DNA of 64,000 nt from Desulfurivibrio dismutans (GCF_029210385.1 NZ_JARGDQ010000006.1:1-64000), one strand, 5' to 3'; shown: positions 16,895 through 26,267, numbered from the stretch's first letter. Translations and numbers: made by a program. The notes: a model not told the origin generated them from the letters alone.

Positions 16895-18601
16895 ATGAGC
16901 AGGCAGATCCGGCCGGTGATGCTGGCTATTTTAGACGGCTGGGGCGAGGCGCCAGCGGGGCCGGGCAACGCCGTGCATTTGGCGCACACCCCCAACATGG
17001 ACCAATGGCGGCGGGAATACTCCTTTACTACCCTGACCGCCCACAACGGGGCGGTGGGGTTGCCCGCGAGCCAGATGGGCAACTCCGAGGTGGGCCATCT
17101 CAATATCGGCGCCGGTCGCGTAGTCTACCAGGATTTCACCCGCATCGGGCTGGCGGTGCAAAACGGCGAGTTTTTCGCCAACCCAACCTTGAACGGGGTT
17201 ATCGACCAGGTGCTGGCCGCCGATGGTACCCTGCACCTCATGGGGCTGGTCTCCGACGGCGGGGTGCACAGCCATTTGGACCACCTGGTGGCCCTGCTTG
17301 AACTGGCCGCCCGCCGCGGCCTGGCCAAAGTTCTGGTGCACGCCTTCATGGACGGCCGGGACACCCCGCCGGATGGCGGCCAAGGCTACATGCAAACCCT
17401 GCTGGCCGCCATGCAGCGGCTCGGGGTAGGGCGAGTGGCCACGGTCTGCGGCCGCTACTACGCCATGGACCGGGACAAACGCTGGGACCGGGTGCACCTG
17501 GCCTGGCAGGCGGTGGTGGACGGCCAAGGGCAATTTACCGCCGCCGACCCCCTGGCGGCGGTGACCGAGGCCTATGAACGTGGCGAAACCGACGAGTTTA
17601 TTAAACCAACGGTAATCCGGCCCACGGAAAACCAGGAGGCGGTCGGCAAAAGCGGGGCCGCCAGCCACGGTACGCCAGCGGCGGATACCGCTGCCGCTGA
17701 TGCCCCGTTGCTCAACGACGGCGACGGCGTGATCTTCTTCAACTTCCGCGCCGACCGGGCCCGCCAGTTGACCGCCGCCCTGACCATGGACGATTTCGAC
17801 GGCTTCCCCCGCCCCCGCCGGCCCAAGCTGAGCGGCTTTGCCACCATGACCCGGTACGAAAAAGAGTTCAGCCTGCCGATGGCCTTCCCGCCCCAGGAAC
17901 TGCACCGCATCTTGGGCGAAGAGGTCAGCCGCCACGGCCTGCGCCAACTCCGGATTGCCGAAACGGAAAAGTACGCCCACGTCACCTACTTCTTCAACGG
18001 CGGCCGGGAAGAACCCTTTGCCAACGAGGACCGGGCCCTGATTCCCTCCAACCGCGAGGTGGCCACCTACGACCTCAAACCGGAGATGAGCGCCCCGCAG
18101 GTCACCGAAGAACTGCTGCGCCGCCTGCACAGCGAAGAGAAAAAAGGCGATGACGCCACTTCCCCCGCCGCCGCTGTTGCCGCCCAGCCTGTTGCCGCCG
18201 ACCTGCCTTATTCCCTGGTAATCCTCAACTTCGCCAACGGCGACATGGTGGGCCACAGCGGCGTGCTGCCGGCGGCCATCAAGGCCTGTGAAACGGTGGA
18301 CCACTGCATCGGTCGAGTGGTGGATGCCTTTACCGGGGCCGGCGGCATCGTCCTGATCACCGCCGACCACGGCAGCGCCGAGGAGATGCTGGATAAAAAC
18401 GGCGGCCCGATGACCGCCCACAGTTGCAACCCGGTACCGCTAATCCTGATCGACCGAGAGGCCGCCCCCGGCACCTACCGGCTGCGCCAGGATGGCTCCC
18501 TGCCCAACCTGGCCCCCACCATCCTGCAGTTGATGGGCCTGCCGGTACCAAATGAAATGGACAGCGAAAGTTTGCTTGAGAAGTTGGAGAAGAGAGATTG
18601 A
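16895..18601 (+). CDS. gpmI: 2,3-bisphosphoglycerate-independent phosphoglycerate mutase
   Basis: 568 residues, longer than the usual 510-515. It interconverts 3- and 2-phosphoglycerate with two Mn2+ ions. The N-terminal LAILDGWG holds the first metal Asp, GNSEVGHLNIGAGR carries the phosphoryl-accepting Ser, and the C-terminal ITADHGSAEEM motif binds metal. Two Ala/Pro-rich low-complexity insertions, around residues 248-272 and 415-432, explain the extra length and probably loop out. AAAGG precedes the ATG by 8 bases. Confidence 0.95.
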   Translation: MSRQIRPVMLAILDGWGEAPAGPGNAVHLAHTPNMDQWRREYSFTTLTAHNGAVGLPASQMGNSEVGHLNIGAGRVVYQDFTRIGLAVQNGEFFANPTLNGVIDQVLAADGTLHLMGLVSDGGVHSHLDHLVALLELAARRGLAKVLVHAFMDGRDTPPDGGQGYMQTLLAAMQRLGVGRVATVCGRYYAMDRDKRWDRVHLAWQAVVDGQGQFTAADPLAAVTEAYERGETDEFIKPTVIRPTENQEAVGKSGAASHGTPAADTAAADAPLLNDGDGVIFFNFRADRARQLTAALTMDDFDGFPRPRRPKLSGFATMTRYEKEFSLPMAFPPQELHRILGEEVSRHGLRQLRIAETEKYAHVTYFFNGGREEPFANEDRALIPSNREVATYDLKPEMSAPQVTEELLRRLHSEEKKGDDATSPAAAVAAQPVAADLPYSLVILNFANGDMVGHSGVLPAAIKACETVDHCIGRVVDAFTGAGGIVLITADHGSAEEMLDKNGGPMTAHSCNPVPLILIDREAAPGTYRLRQDGSLPNLAPTILQLMGLPVPNEMDSESLLEKLEKRD

Positions 18602-18653
18602 GTTTGGCCAAAAGTTAACCGGGAAGGCCGAGTTGTGGCCAAAGAGAGTCAAC

Positions 18654-18784
18654 CGGTGGTTCGGTCCTCTGTTTTCGCGGGTTTGGCCGCTGCCGGAGGA
18701 CAGGACGTCCGGGAGGCGGCGGCCCCCTCGGAGGCGGGCAGGATGCCCGCCGAGAATGAGCGAAAACAGAGGGCCGAACCACCG
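18654..18784. repeat. Long imperfect palindrome between gpmI and thrC
   Basis: Two 25-base arms (18654-18678 and 18760-18784) are complementary at 24 positions, the exception being a G-T pair. The 81-base interior holds smaller hairpins, GGACAGGACGTCC and GGGCAGGATGCCC. The interior words recur at about 90-160, so this may be one member of a dispersed repeat family. It may also serve as the gpmI transcript end. Confidence 0.65.
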
Positions 18785-18832
18785 CTAACGGGCATCAAGA
18801 GAAACCCCCAATAACGCCAACAAGGAACAAAA

Positions 18833-20224
18833 ATGCGCTATATTTCAACCAGGGGCGGCATCACTCCCATCCCCTTCAGCGAAGCGGTAATGATGGGCCT
18901 GGCCAACGACGGCGGCCTGCTGCTGCCGGAAAAATTACCGCCGGCCACCAGCGACGAAATCGCCGCCTGGCGGCAGCTCGACTACCCGGACCTGGCGGTG
19001 GCGGTACTCAGCCGCTTCATCGACGACATCCCCCATGTTGACCTGGAACGACTGGTGAAAAAATCCTACGCCGGTTTTCAGCACCCCGAAGTCACGCCGA
19101 TAGTAAAGCATGGCGAGTGCCACATCCTGGAACTCTTTCACGGCCCCACTCTGGCCTTCAAGGACGTGGCCCTGCAGTTGCTGGGCAACATCTTTGAATA
19201 TCTGCTGGCCAAATCCGGCGGCCGCATGAACATCATCGGGGCCACCTCGGGGGATACCGGCAGCGCCGCCATTTACGGAGTGCGGGGCAAGGAGCGGATC
19301 AACATCTTCATCCTCCATCCCCAAGGGCGGGTCAGCCCCATCCAGGAACGGCAGATGACCACGGTGCTGGATGACAACGTGTACAACATCGCCGTCCAGG
19401 GCACCTTCGACGACGGCCAGGCCATCGTCAAAAAGCTCTTCGGCGACCTGACGTTCAAGGAAAAACACCAGCTTGGGGCCATCAACTCCATCAATTGGGC
19501 CCGTATCGTGGCCCAGGTGGTCTATTACGTTTACGCCGCCCTGAAGCTCACCGGCGAGGGTCGGCCCGGTCAGGTGGACTTTGCCGTGCCCACCGGCAAC
19601 TTCGGTGATATTTTTGCCGGTTTTGTCGCCCGACGATTGATTCCCGAACAGATCGGCCAACTGATTCTGGCCACCAACGAAAACAACCTGCTCACCCGTT
19701 TCGTGCAGGCCGGCGATTATTCGGTGAGCAGCGTGCGGCCCACCTCCAGCCCCTCCATGGATATCCAGGTGGCCAGCAACTTCGAGCGTTATCTCTACTA
19801 CCTCAACGATCAGGACGCCCGGCGAACCAGCCGGGATATGGAACAGTTCGCCGCCACCGGTAGCCTGCAGTTTGACCCCGCCCGGCTGGCGCGCATCCAG
19901 CAGGATTTTGTCTCCCGGAGCGCCGACGAGCCAGCCACCAAGGCCACCATCCGTGACTTTCACCAGGCCCATGACTACCTGCTGGACCCCCACACCGCCG
20001 TGGGCGTTTATGCCGGCCTGGCCTGCCGGCGGGCCGACATCCCACTGGTCTGCCTGGCCACCGCCCACCCCGCCAAGTTTGGCGAGGCGGTGGAAGCGGC
20101 CATCGGTCGGCCGCCGGAGTTGCCGCCGGCCCTGGCGGCCCTGGAAAACCTGGAAAGCCGCTGCCGGGTACTGCCGGCCGAAGAGTTGGTGATCAAGGAT
20201 TTTGTGGCGCAGCATGCGCTGTAA
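18833..20224 (+). CDS. thrC: Threonine synthase
   Basis: 463 residues; the PLP-dependent enzyme that makes threonine from O-phosphohomoserine. It opens MRYISTRGG, typical of the family. The PLP lysine is in HGPTLAFKDVALQLLG, and the phosphate-binding and substrate loops ATSGDTGSAAIYGVRG and VPTGNFGDIFAG are intact. Length is as expected for the longer class of ThrC. AAGGAAC stands 6 bases before the ATG. No other threonine gene is adjacent. Confidence 0.95.
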   Translation: MRYISTRGGITPIPFSEAVMMGLANDGGLLLPEKLPPATSDEIAAWRQLDYPDLAVAVLSRFIDDIPHVDLERLVKKSYAGFQHPEVTPIVKHGECHILELFHGPTLAFKDVALQLLGNIFEYLLAKSGGRMNIIGATSGDTGSAAIYGVRGKERINIFILHPQGRVSPIQERQMTTVLDDNVYNIAVQGTFDDGQAIVKKLFGDLTFKEKHQLGAINSINWARIVAQVVYYVYAALKLTGEGRPGQVDFAVPTGNFGDIFAGFVARRLIPEQIGQLILATNENNLLTRFVQAGDYSVSSVRPTSSPSMDIQVASNFERYLYYLNDQDARRTSRDMEQFAATGSLQFDPARLARIQQDFVSRSADEPATKATIRDFHQAHDYLLDPHTAVGVYAGLACRRADIPLVCLATAHPAKFGEAVEAAIGRPPELPPALAALENLESRCRVLPAEELVIKDFVAQHAL

Positions 20225-20250
20225 TTGATGACTTCGCAAGAAGTCATCAA
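20225..20250 (+). repeat. Hairpin with GCAA tetraloop after thrC
   Basis: TTGATGACTTC (20225-20235) and GAAGTCATCAA (20240-20250) form a perfect 11-bp stem closed by GCAA. About 20 bases on, GACTTTTTGCGA can also pair with part of the left arm. I recall similar TGATGACTTCG/CGACTTTTT elements as dispersed repeats in sulfate-reducing bacteria. It may end the thrC transcript. Confidence 0.5.
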
Positions 20251-20372
20251 CGTGCTCATGGATGGACTTTTTGCGACTTCAGCCGTAATTGGGAGTTTAT
20301 TGGTTCTGGGTAGGGCTTGCAAGTTGTTCCCGGAAATTCCTGCCTCAGTAAAGCAGCCAGGAGGTTTTGATT

Positions 20373-21227
20373 TTGTCGCTTGCCAGTCAAACCACAAACG
20401 CGCCGGAAGATTTTGTACAACGGGTGGAGGTCGCGCGGGATTTTTTGGCCGCCCGTTTAGCCGCTACCCCGGAGGTGGTGCTGATCCTGGGCACCGGCCT
20501 GGGCGGGGTGGCGGATTTGGTGGAAGAGCCTCGGATTTTGCCCTATGCCGAAATTCCCCACTTCCCCCGTGCCACCGTCCCCAGTCATGCCGGCAACCTG
20601 GTCTGCGGTCGGCTGGGGGGCAAACAGGTGGCGGTGCTGCAAGGCCGCTTTCACTATTATGAGGGCTACAGCACCCGGGAGTTGACCATGCCGCTGCGGG
20701 TATTCTCCCGCCTGGGCACCCGGACCCTGATCACCACCGGCTGTGCCGGCGGCCTCAACCCGCAGTACGCCCCCGGCACCCTGATGCTGCTTAGCGATCA
20801 TCTCAATCTGATCCCCGACAACCCCCTGCGGGGGCCCAATAACCAGGACTGGGGAGAACGCTTTCCCGATCTCTCCCGGGCCTACGACCCGGAGTTGCGT
20901 CGCCTGGCCCGGGAATGCGCCGGCAGCCTGGGTATCGACCGGCTGCAGGAAGGGGTTTACGTGGCCATTGGCGGCCCCAGCCTGGAAACCCCGGCGGAGA
21001 CCCGTTACCTGCGCCACTGCGGGGCCGACGCGGTGGGCATGTCGATGGCCCCGGAGGTCATCGTGGCCCGCCACGCCGGCCTGCGGGTGCTGGGGCTGGC
21101 GGTGGTGGCCAACGTCAACGACCCCGACAACCAGCAGCCCATTTTGCTGGATGAAATCATCCGGGAAACCGAGGCCTGCGCCCGGCGGGTCCATGATCTG
21201 GTACTGGAACTGTTGCGGCGACTGTAG
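20373..21227 (+). CDS. Purine nucleoside phosphorylase (trimeric, PunA-type)
   Basis: 284 residues; phosphorolysis of purine nucleosides to base and (deoxy)ribose-1-phosphate. Visible signatures are VVLILGTGLGG, GRFHYYEGY, TTGCAGGLNPQYAPGTLMLLSDHLNL, GGPSLETPAETRYLRHCGADAVGMSMAPEV and VVANVNDP. The start is TTG: of two in-frame candidates (20367 and 20373), the second is 8 bases from AGGAGG (20359-20364) and the first only 2, so 20373 is preferred. The deaminase downstream suggests both serve purine and SAM by-product salvage. Confidence 0.9.
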   Translation: MSLASQTTNAPEDFVQRVEVARDFLAARLAATPEVVLILGTGLGGVADLVEEPRILPYAEIPHFPRATVPSHAGNLVCGRLGGKQVAVLQGRFHYYEGYSTRELTMPLRVFSRLGTRTLITTGCAGGLNPQYAPGTLMLLSDHLNLIPDNPLRGPNNQDWGERFPDLSRAYDPELRRLARECAGSLGIDRLQEGVYVAIGGPSLETPAETRYLRHCGADAVGMSMAPEVIVARHAGLRVLGLAVVANVNDPDNQQPILLDEIIRETEACARRVHDLVLELLRRL

Positions 21228-21369
21228 GGGGAAGCATGGCTGCAAACAAATTGAGCGCGGCCGGCGATGATGGGCGGTGAAAAACCCCAGGGGTCGTTGA
21301 TGTCTGGCCGAGGTCCGCAAGGTTGTGGACGAGTGGCCGGCAAAAGAGAAAAAATAAGCGGATACGCCC

Positions 21370-22695
21370 ATGAGTGACGCACCTGTTGATTTACTGTTGA
21401 CCGCCGGTAGGGTACTGACCCTGGATGACCGGAACCGTGAGTTCACCGACGGCGCGGTGGCGGTGCGGGGCAGCGAGATCGTCGCCGTCGGTCCTGCCGC
21501 CGACCTGGCCGCCCGTTGGCCCCGGGCCCCCCGGCTCGACACCCCCCACGGCCTGCTGCTGCCGGGGCTGATCAACTGCCACACCCATGTGGCCATGAGC
21601 TGTTTCCGGGGCCTGGCCGATGACCTGCCCCTGATGACCTGGCTCACCGAACACATCTTCCCCGCCGAGGCCAAACTCACCGCCGAGATGGTCTACCACT
21701 CCAGCCTGCTGACCATGGCCGAGATGATCCGCTCCGGCACCACCAGCTTCTGCGATATGTACCTTTTCACCGCCCAGGTGGCGGCGGCCGCCGCCGACAG
21801 CGGGATGCGGGCCTGGGTGGGGGAAGTGCTTTACGACTTCCCCTCGCCCTGCTACGGTGAACTCGCAAGTGGTTTTCGTTATCTTGAACGGTTGTTTGCC
21901 GATTACGCCGGGCATGAGCTGGTCACCATCACCGTCGATCCCCACGCCGTCTACACCTGCTCGCCCGATCTGTTGCAGCGGTTGCACGGAGTGGCCCAAC
22001 GCCACGGCACCTTATATCATGTGCATCTGGCGGAAACCCGGGACGAGGTCAAAGGGTGCCTGGATAAATACGGTAAACGCCCGGTGGCCCATCTCGACGC
22101 CCTGGGGGTGCTGGACGAACGCACCGTGGCGGCCCACGGGGTCTGGCTGGAGCCCGATGAAATCGAGCTGCTGGCCCGGCGCGGCGTTAAAGTGGTTCAT
22201 TGCCCGGAAAGCAACATGAAGCTGGCCTCCGGCATCTCGCCGGTGCCGGAGCTGCTGGCCGCCGGGGTTACCGTGGGGCTGGGCACCGACGGGGCGGCCA
22301 GCAACAACGATATCGACCTGTTCAGCGAAATGGACATGGCGGCCAAGTTGCACAAGGTCAATAAAATGGACCCCACCGTCCTGCCCGCCGTCGAGGTGCT
22401 TGCCATGGCCACCCGTCAAGGAGCGCAGGCGCTGGGGGCCGGGGCGACCATCGGCAGCCTGGAGCCGGGGAAAAAGGCCGACTGCATTGTCCTTGATCTG
22501 CGGCATCCCCATCTTACTCCCTTGTACCATGCCGCTTCACAACTGGTTTACGCCGCCCGCGGCGCTGATGTAATCCACTCCCTGATCAACGGCCGGCTGT
22601 TGATGCAGGATCGCCGTCTGCTGACCATCGATGAAGCGGCGCTGGGTCGACAAATGCGGGATATCCAGGCCCGCCTGGCCGAAAAAGCGGCCTGA
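21370..22695 (+). CDS. mtaD: 5'-methylthioadenosine / S-adenosylhomocysteine deaminase
   Basis: 441 residues, amidohydrolase superfamily. Metal ligands are visible in INCHTHVAMSCFRGLADDLPL, HLAETRDE, the H of VAAHGVWL, and LGTDGAASNNDIDLF. Together with MTWLTEHIFPAE these fit the MtaD/SAH-deaminase group rather than guanine deaminase. It converts SAH and MTA to inosine derivatives, which the neighbouring phosphorylase may cleave. Deamination is the SAH-removal route in several organisms lacking AhcY. A short spacer with a GC-rich hairpin separates it from the phosphorylase gene. Confidence 0.88.
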   Translation: MSDAPVDLLLTAGRVLTLDDRNREFTDGAVAVRGSEIVAVGPAADLAARWPRAPRLDTPHGLLLPGLINCHTHVAMSCFRGLADDLPLMTWLTEHIFPAEAKLTAEMVYHSSLLTMAEMIRSGTTSFCDMYLFTAQVAAAAADSGMRAWVGEVLYDFPSPCYGELASGFRYLERLFADYAGHELVTITVDPHAVYTCSPDLLQRLHGVAQRHGTLYHVHLAETRDEVKGCLDKYGKRPVAHLDALGVLDERTVAAHGVWLEPDEIELLARRGVKVVHCPESNMKLASGISPVPELLAAGVTVGLGTDGAASNNDIDLFSEMDMAAKLHKVNKMDPTVLPAVEVLAMATRQGAQALGAGATIGSLEPGKKADCIVLDLRHPHLTPLYHAASQLVYAARGADVIHSLINGRLLMQDRRLLTIDEAALGRQMRDIQARLAEKAA

Positions 22696-22705
22696 GGAAA
22701 ATGCC

Positions 22706-24163
22706 ATGAATCTGACCCTGATGCACCGGCTGCTGCTGGTGGCCGCCCTGATTGGCTGGACCCTGACCGTGGGCGGTTTTTTCTTTTGGGACTTGCGCCT
22801 GGCCCGGGAGCACATGGAAGAGCTGGCCATCAAAGAGGCCCGCAGCAATTTTAATAAGGACCTTTCCTTTCGCCTGTGGGCCAGCCGTCATGGCGGAGTA
22901 TATGTGCCGGTTGACGAACGCACTCAACCCAGCCCCGGGCTGGAGCACCTGCCGGAAAGGGATATCTTAACCCCCTCCGGCCGACAGTTAACTTTGATGA
23001 ATCCGGCCTATATGCTGCACCAAATGATGGCCGAATACGGTGATTATTACGGGGTGCATGGGCGGATAGTTGGTTTCCGGCCGATCAACCCGATTAACGC
23101 CCCGGACTACTGGGAGAGATCGGCGTTGTCCCGCTTTCAGCAGGGCGCTGAAGAAGTGCTGGAGTTTTTTCCCGACGGAGATCTCCGTTTGCGCTTAATG
23201 CGACCGATCGAGGCCAGGGAAAGTTGTCTGAAGTGCCACACTGTACAAGGATACCAGGTCGGCGATGTTCTTGGTGGGATCGGTGTCAGTGTCTCGCTGC
23301 AACCATATCTGGAAACCCTGGTGAACACCCGCAAAAGCCGGACCACCTTTTTTGGTGTGATCTGGATCCTGGGGATGACGGTCATCTTGTTGCTGAACAC
23401 GCAGATTCTGCGGCGGCTGCGAGCCCAAGATGAACACGAAAAGGAACTCAGGGCCCAGCGGCGAGCTCTGCGCCGGGCCAATACCGACCTGACCCGGCTG
23501 GCCGAGGTCTCCGCTCATCACCTGCAGGAGCCATCCCGGCGGTTACTCACCTTCAGTCAGTTGTTGCGCGATCGACTCAACGGCGCGCAGACGGACCCGG
23601 AAGTCGCCCGGGCCCTGGAGTTTGTCGAGCATAATGCCACCTATCTGCGCAATCTGGTGCGGGATATCAAGCAGTTTCTGGATGCCGACCAACCTCGCGC
23701 CACCATGACCGAAGTGCCGATGGAGCAGGTTGTCGAGCAGGTGTGGCAAAATTTGTCGCCCCTGGTCAGGGAAAGCCGGGCGGAAATCAATGTGCTGCCG
23801 TTGCCGCCGGCCTTTTTCGATCTGCCGCGCCTGCAGGATGTTATTTTTGTTTTGCTGGAAAACGCCATGCTGTACGGAGTATCGGAAAAACCGCCCAAGA
23901 TCGAGATCAGCGGTGAAGCACTGGGGACCATGAACCGCTATCGGGTCAGTGATAATGGGCCGGGAGTACCGTCAAGCTATCGCCTGCGGGTCTTTGAGAT
24001 TTTTGAACGGCTCAACGGCGGCAGCCGCGGTACCGGCATCGGTCTGCCCATTGCCCGCCGCATCGTGGAAAGCGCTGGCGGCGAAATTGCTCTGGAAACT
24101 TCCGAGAGCGGTGGCTTGTGCGTGGTGTTCACCCTACCTGCTCAGCCGCCGGCTGGATCTTAA
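22706..24163 (+). CDS. Membrane histidine kinase with periplasmic heme-type DUF3365 sensor
   Basis: 485 residues. TM1 is about residues 8-28, TM2 about 214-232. The periplasmic part resembles DUF3365/Tll0287-type sensors and carries one c-type heme motif, CLKCH (174-178). A coiled linker leads to a phosphoacceptor helix AHHLQEPSRR (about 270-279); the related cyanophytochrome-type box is usually SHDLQEPLR, so His271 is the likely acceptor and His272 replaces Asp. The ATPase domain has NAMLYG (N box), DNGPGVP and RGTGIGLPIARRIVE. The ATG at 22706 has GAGGA 8 bases upstream. No response regulator is adjacent on this strand; redox or ligand sensing is an inference. Confidence 0.85.
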   Translation: MNLTLMHRLLLVAALIGWTLTVGGFFFWDLRLAREHMEELAIKEARSNFNKDLSFRLWASRHGGVYVPVDERTQPSPGLEHLPERDILTPSGRQLTLMNPAYMLHQMMAEYGDYYGVHGRIVGFRPINPINAPDYWERSALSRFQQGAEEVLEFFPDGDLRLRLMRPIEARESCLKCHTVQGYQVGDVLGGIGVSVSLQPYLETLVNTRKSRTTFFGVIWILGMTVILLLNTQILRRLRAQDEHEKELRAQRRALRRANTDLTRLAEVSAHHLQEPSRRLLTFSQLLRDRLNGAQTDPEVARALEFVEHNATYLRNLVRDIKQFLDADQPRATMTEVPMEQVVEQVWQNLSPLVRESRAEINVLPLPPAFFDLPRLQDVIFVLLENAMLYGVSEKPPKIEISGEALGTMNRYRVSDNGPGVPSSYRLRVFEIFERLNGGSRGTGIGLPIARRIVESAGGEIALETSESGGLCVVFTLPAQPPAGS

Positions 24164-24181
24164 ATTGCTGGAGATGGCGTT

Positions 24182-25858
24182 TTGAGCCTGTTGTTGACGG
24201 AACTGATTTTTAACTTGGCCCTGCTGGTGGCCTTAAGCGTGTTCTCCGGTTTTCTTGATCAGCGCTGGCCGCGGGAGCATCGTTTGGGACCGGTGCTGCA
24301 GGGGCTGCTCTTTGGCTGCGCGGCCATCATCGGCATGCTTAACCCCTTGGTGCTGGAGCCGGGACTGATCTTTGACGGCCGTTCGGTGATGGTCAGTTTG
24401 GGCGCTCTGTTTTACGGCCCCTGGGCGGCCGTCCTGGCCGCCGCCATGACCATCGGCGCCCGGGTGGCCATGGGCGGGGTCGGAGTGGCCATGGGGGTGC
24501 TGTCGGTCCTCATCGCTGCCGGAGTCGGCCTGCTGGCTCACTACTACCTGCGTCCCCGGCGGACGGTGCTTACCGGCAAGGATCTTTACCTCTTTGGCCT
24601 GGTGGTGCACCTTGGCGTACTGGTCGGGATTTTGCTGTTACCCTGGGAGAGCGCGCTTAAAGTCATAGGCGAGATTGCTCTGCCCATCCTCCTTTTCTAC
24701 CCCCTGGCCACCCTGCTGGCCGGCAAGATCCTGGCCAACCAGGAGGCCCTGCGGCTCAGCGAAAAAAATTACCGGCAGCTGTTCGACAGCCATGCCGCCG
24801 TCAAACTGCTGATTGATCCCGATGATGGTCGGATTATCGATGCCAACCTGGCGGCGGCGCATTATTACGGCTGGTCGCAGCCGGAACTCAAGCTAATGCG
24901 GATCTCCCAACTCAATATCCTGTCCGACGAGCAAATCAGGTCGGAGATGACAAAGGCCCGCCGCCAGCAACGTTACCACTTCGAGTTCAAACACCGTCTG
25001 GCCGATGGGACGGTGCGGGATGTGGCGGTGTTAAGCAGTCCCACCCTGGTTGATGGCCGGGCCTTGCTGCATTCCATCATTTTCGACATTACCGAGCAAA
25101 AAAAGGCCGAAGAGGAGCAGGAACGGCTCACCGACCAGCTTTTTCAGGCCCGCAAAATGGAGGCGGTGGGCCGCCTGGCTGGCGGCGTTGCCCATGAGTT
25201 CAATAACCTGATGACGGCGATTTTGGCCAACGTACACCTGGCAAAAAACAAGCAGGGGAAGGACAGTCAAGCCGCCGAGGAGTTGGCGGGAATCAAGGCC
25301 GCCGGTGAACGGGCCGCCGAGTTGACCCGGCAACTGCTGGCCTTTGCCCGCAAGCAGAACATCAAGCTCGAGGAGCTTGACCTTAACGGGGCAGTGGATG
25401 CTTTTTTACCCCTGTTGCTCCGGTTGATCGACCATGGTGTGGAGTTGCGCTGGCAACCGGGCAGCGATCTTCCCCAGGTCCGGCTCGACCCGGACCAGCT
25501 TGATCAGTTGCTGGTCACCCTGGTGCGCAACGCCAAAGAAGCGGTGGGCACCAAAGGGGTGATTACCATCGCCACCGCCACCGCCGAACTGGACCAGGCC
25601 TTTTGCGATGAGCACCCCGGCGCCCGGCCCGGCCGCTATATCGCCCTGACCGTCAGGGATGACGGTTGCGGCATGGACCAAGAAACCCTGGGTAAGGTGT
25701 TCGAGCCCTTTTTTACCACCAAGGAATTCGGCCAGGGGTCCGGCCTTGGCCTGGCCACGGCTTATGGCATTATCAAGCAGAACGAAGGTTTTATTGATGT
25801 GGTCAGCGCCCCCGGCCGAGGTACCACGGTGACGGTATACTTACCGGTGGCGGGGTGA
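24182..25858 (+). CDS. PAS sensor histidine kinase with LytS-like 5TM domain
   Basis: 558 residues. Residues 1-190 are hydrophobic with the 5TMR-LYT pattern (IIGMLNPLVLEPGLIFDGRSVMVSLGALFYGPWAAVLAA). A PAS domain follows (about 195-310, NYRQLFDSHAAVKLLIDPDDGRI), then HisKA with GGVAHEFNNLMTAIL (His about 340) and an HATPase domain with N, G1 (DDGCGMD), F and G2 (GSGLGLATAYG) boxes. The start is TTG at 24182, with GGAG about 8 bases upstream. It follows the heme kinase by 18 bases and probably shares its transcript. Signal unknown. Confidence 0.87.
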   Translation: MSLLLTELIFNLALLVALSVFSGFLDQRWPREHRLGPVLQGLLFGCAAIIGMLNPLVLEPGLIFDGRSVMVSLGALFYGPWAAVLAAAMTIGARVAMGGVGVAMGVLSVLIAAGVGLLAHYYLRPRRTVLTGKDLYLFGLVVHLGVLVGILLLPWESALKVIGEIALPILLFYPLATLLAGKILANQEALRLSEKNYRQLFDSHAAVKLLIDPDDGRIIDANLAAAHYYGWSQPELKLMRISQLNILSDEQIRSEMTKARRQQRYHFEFKHRLADGTVRDVAVLSSPTLVDGRALLHSIIFDITEQKKAEEEQERLTDQLFQARKMEAVGRLAGGVAHEFNNLMTAILANVHLAKNKQGKDSQAAEELAGIKAAGERAAELTRQLLAFARKQNIKLEELDLNGAVDAFLPLLLRLIDHGVELRWQPGSDLPQVRLDPDQLDQLLVTLVRNAKEAVGTKGVITIATATAELDQAFCDEHPGARPGRYIALTVRDDGCGMDQETLGKVFEPFFTTKEFGQGSGLGLATAYGIIKQNEGFIDVVSAPGRGTTVTVYLPVAG

Positions 25859-25868
25859 GAACATCCTG

Positions 25869-26267
25869 TTACTCCTTTTTGTAGCGTGAAATCACCTGAT
25901 TGATGCTCTCTTTGAGTTTTTCTATTTTGAACGGTTTAAGTACATAGCCTTTGGCGCCGGCTTCGATGGCTTCAACGACCATCTGCTCCTGGCCGTGGGA
26001 AGTTACCATGATGATCAGGACGTCGGGGTCCATGGCCAAGATGCGGCTGGTGGCGGCAATGCCGTCCATTTCCGGCATGGTGATATCCATGGTTACCAAA
26101 TCAGGCCGGGGCAACCCTTTCTCTTTCAGGTACTTGAAGGTCTCCACCGCTTCCATCCCGCTTTTGCAGGTTTTGCTCACCTCGTGGCCAAGTTGCTCCA
26201 GCATGGCGCCCAGTTTTTTTATGGTCAAGGCCGAGTCGTCGACAACCATGATCTCGAGCTTATTCAT
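25869..26267 (-). CDS. CheY-like single-domain response regulator
   Basis: 132 residues, one receiver domain and nothing more. Acidic pocket Asp10-Asp11, phosphoacceptor Asp61 (TMDITMPEMDG), Ser90 at the conserved Thr/Ser position and Lys111 (LKPF) are all present. The ATG at 26267 has GGAGGG just upstream and overlaps the end of the CheX-like gene by 8 bases. As last gene of the hydrogenase operon it is the likely phosphate acceptor of the CheA-like kinase; no output domain means it must act by binding another protein, such as a flagellar switch or an enzyme. Confidence 0.93.
   Translation of the reverse strand: MNKLEIMVVDDSALTIKKLGAMLEQLGHEVSKTCKSGMEAVETFKYLKEKGLPRPDLVTMDITMPEMDGIAATSRILAMDPDVLIIMVTSHGQEQMVVEAIEAGAKGYVLKPFKIEKLKESINQVISRYKKE

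Noticed and set aside
16931-18421. Open frame of 496 codons antisense to gpmI
   Set aside because: No family motif, and the opposite strand is a full conserved enzyme.
18935-20239. Open frame of 434 codons antisense to thrC
   Set aside because: Shadow of a conserved gene; no ribosome site or known domain.
20367-20369. First TTG as start of the nucleoside phosphorylase
   Set aside because: Only 2 bases from the AGGAGG; the TTG at 20373 has normal spacing.
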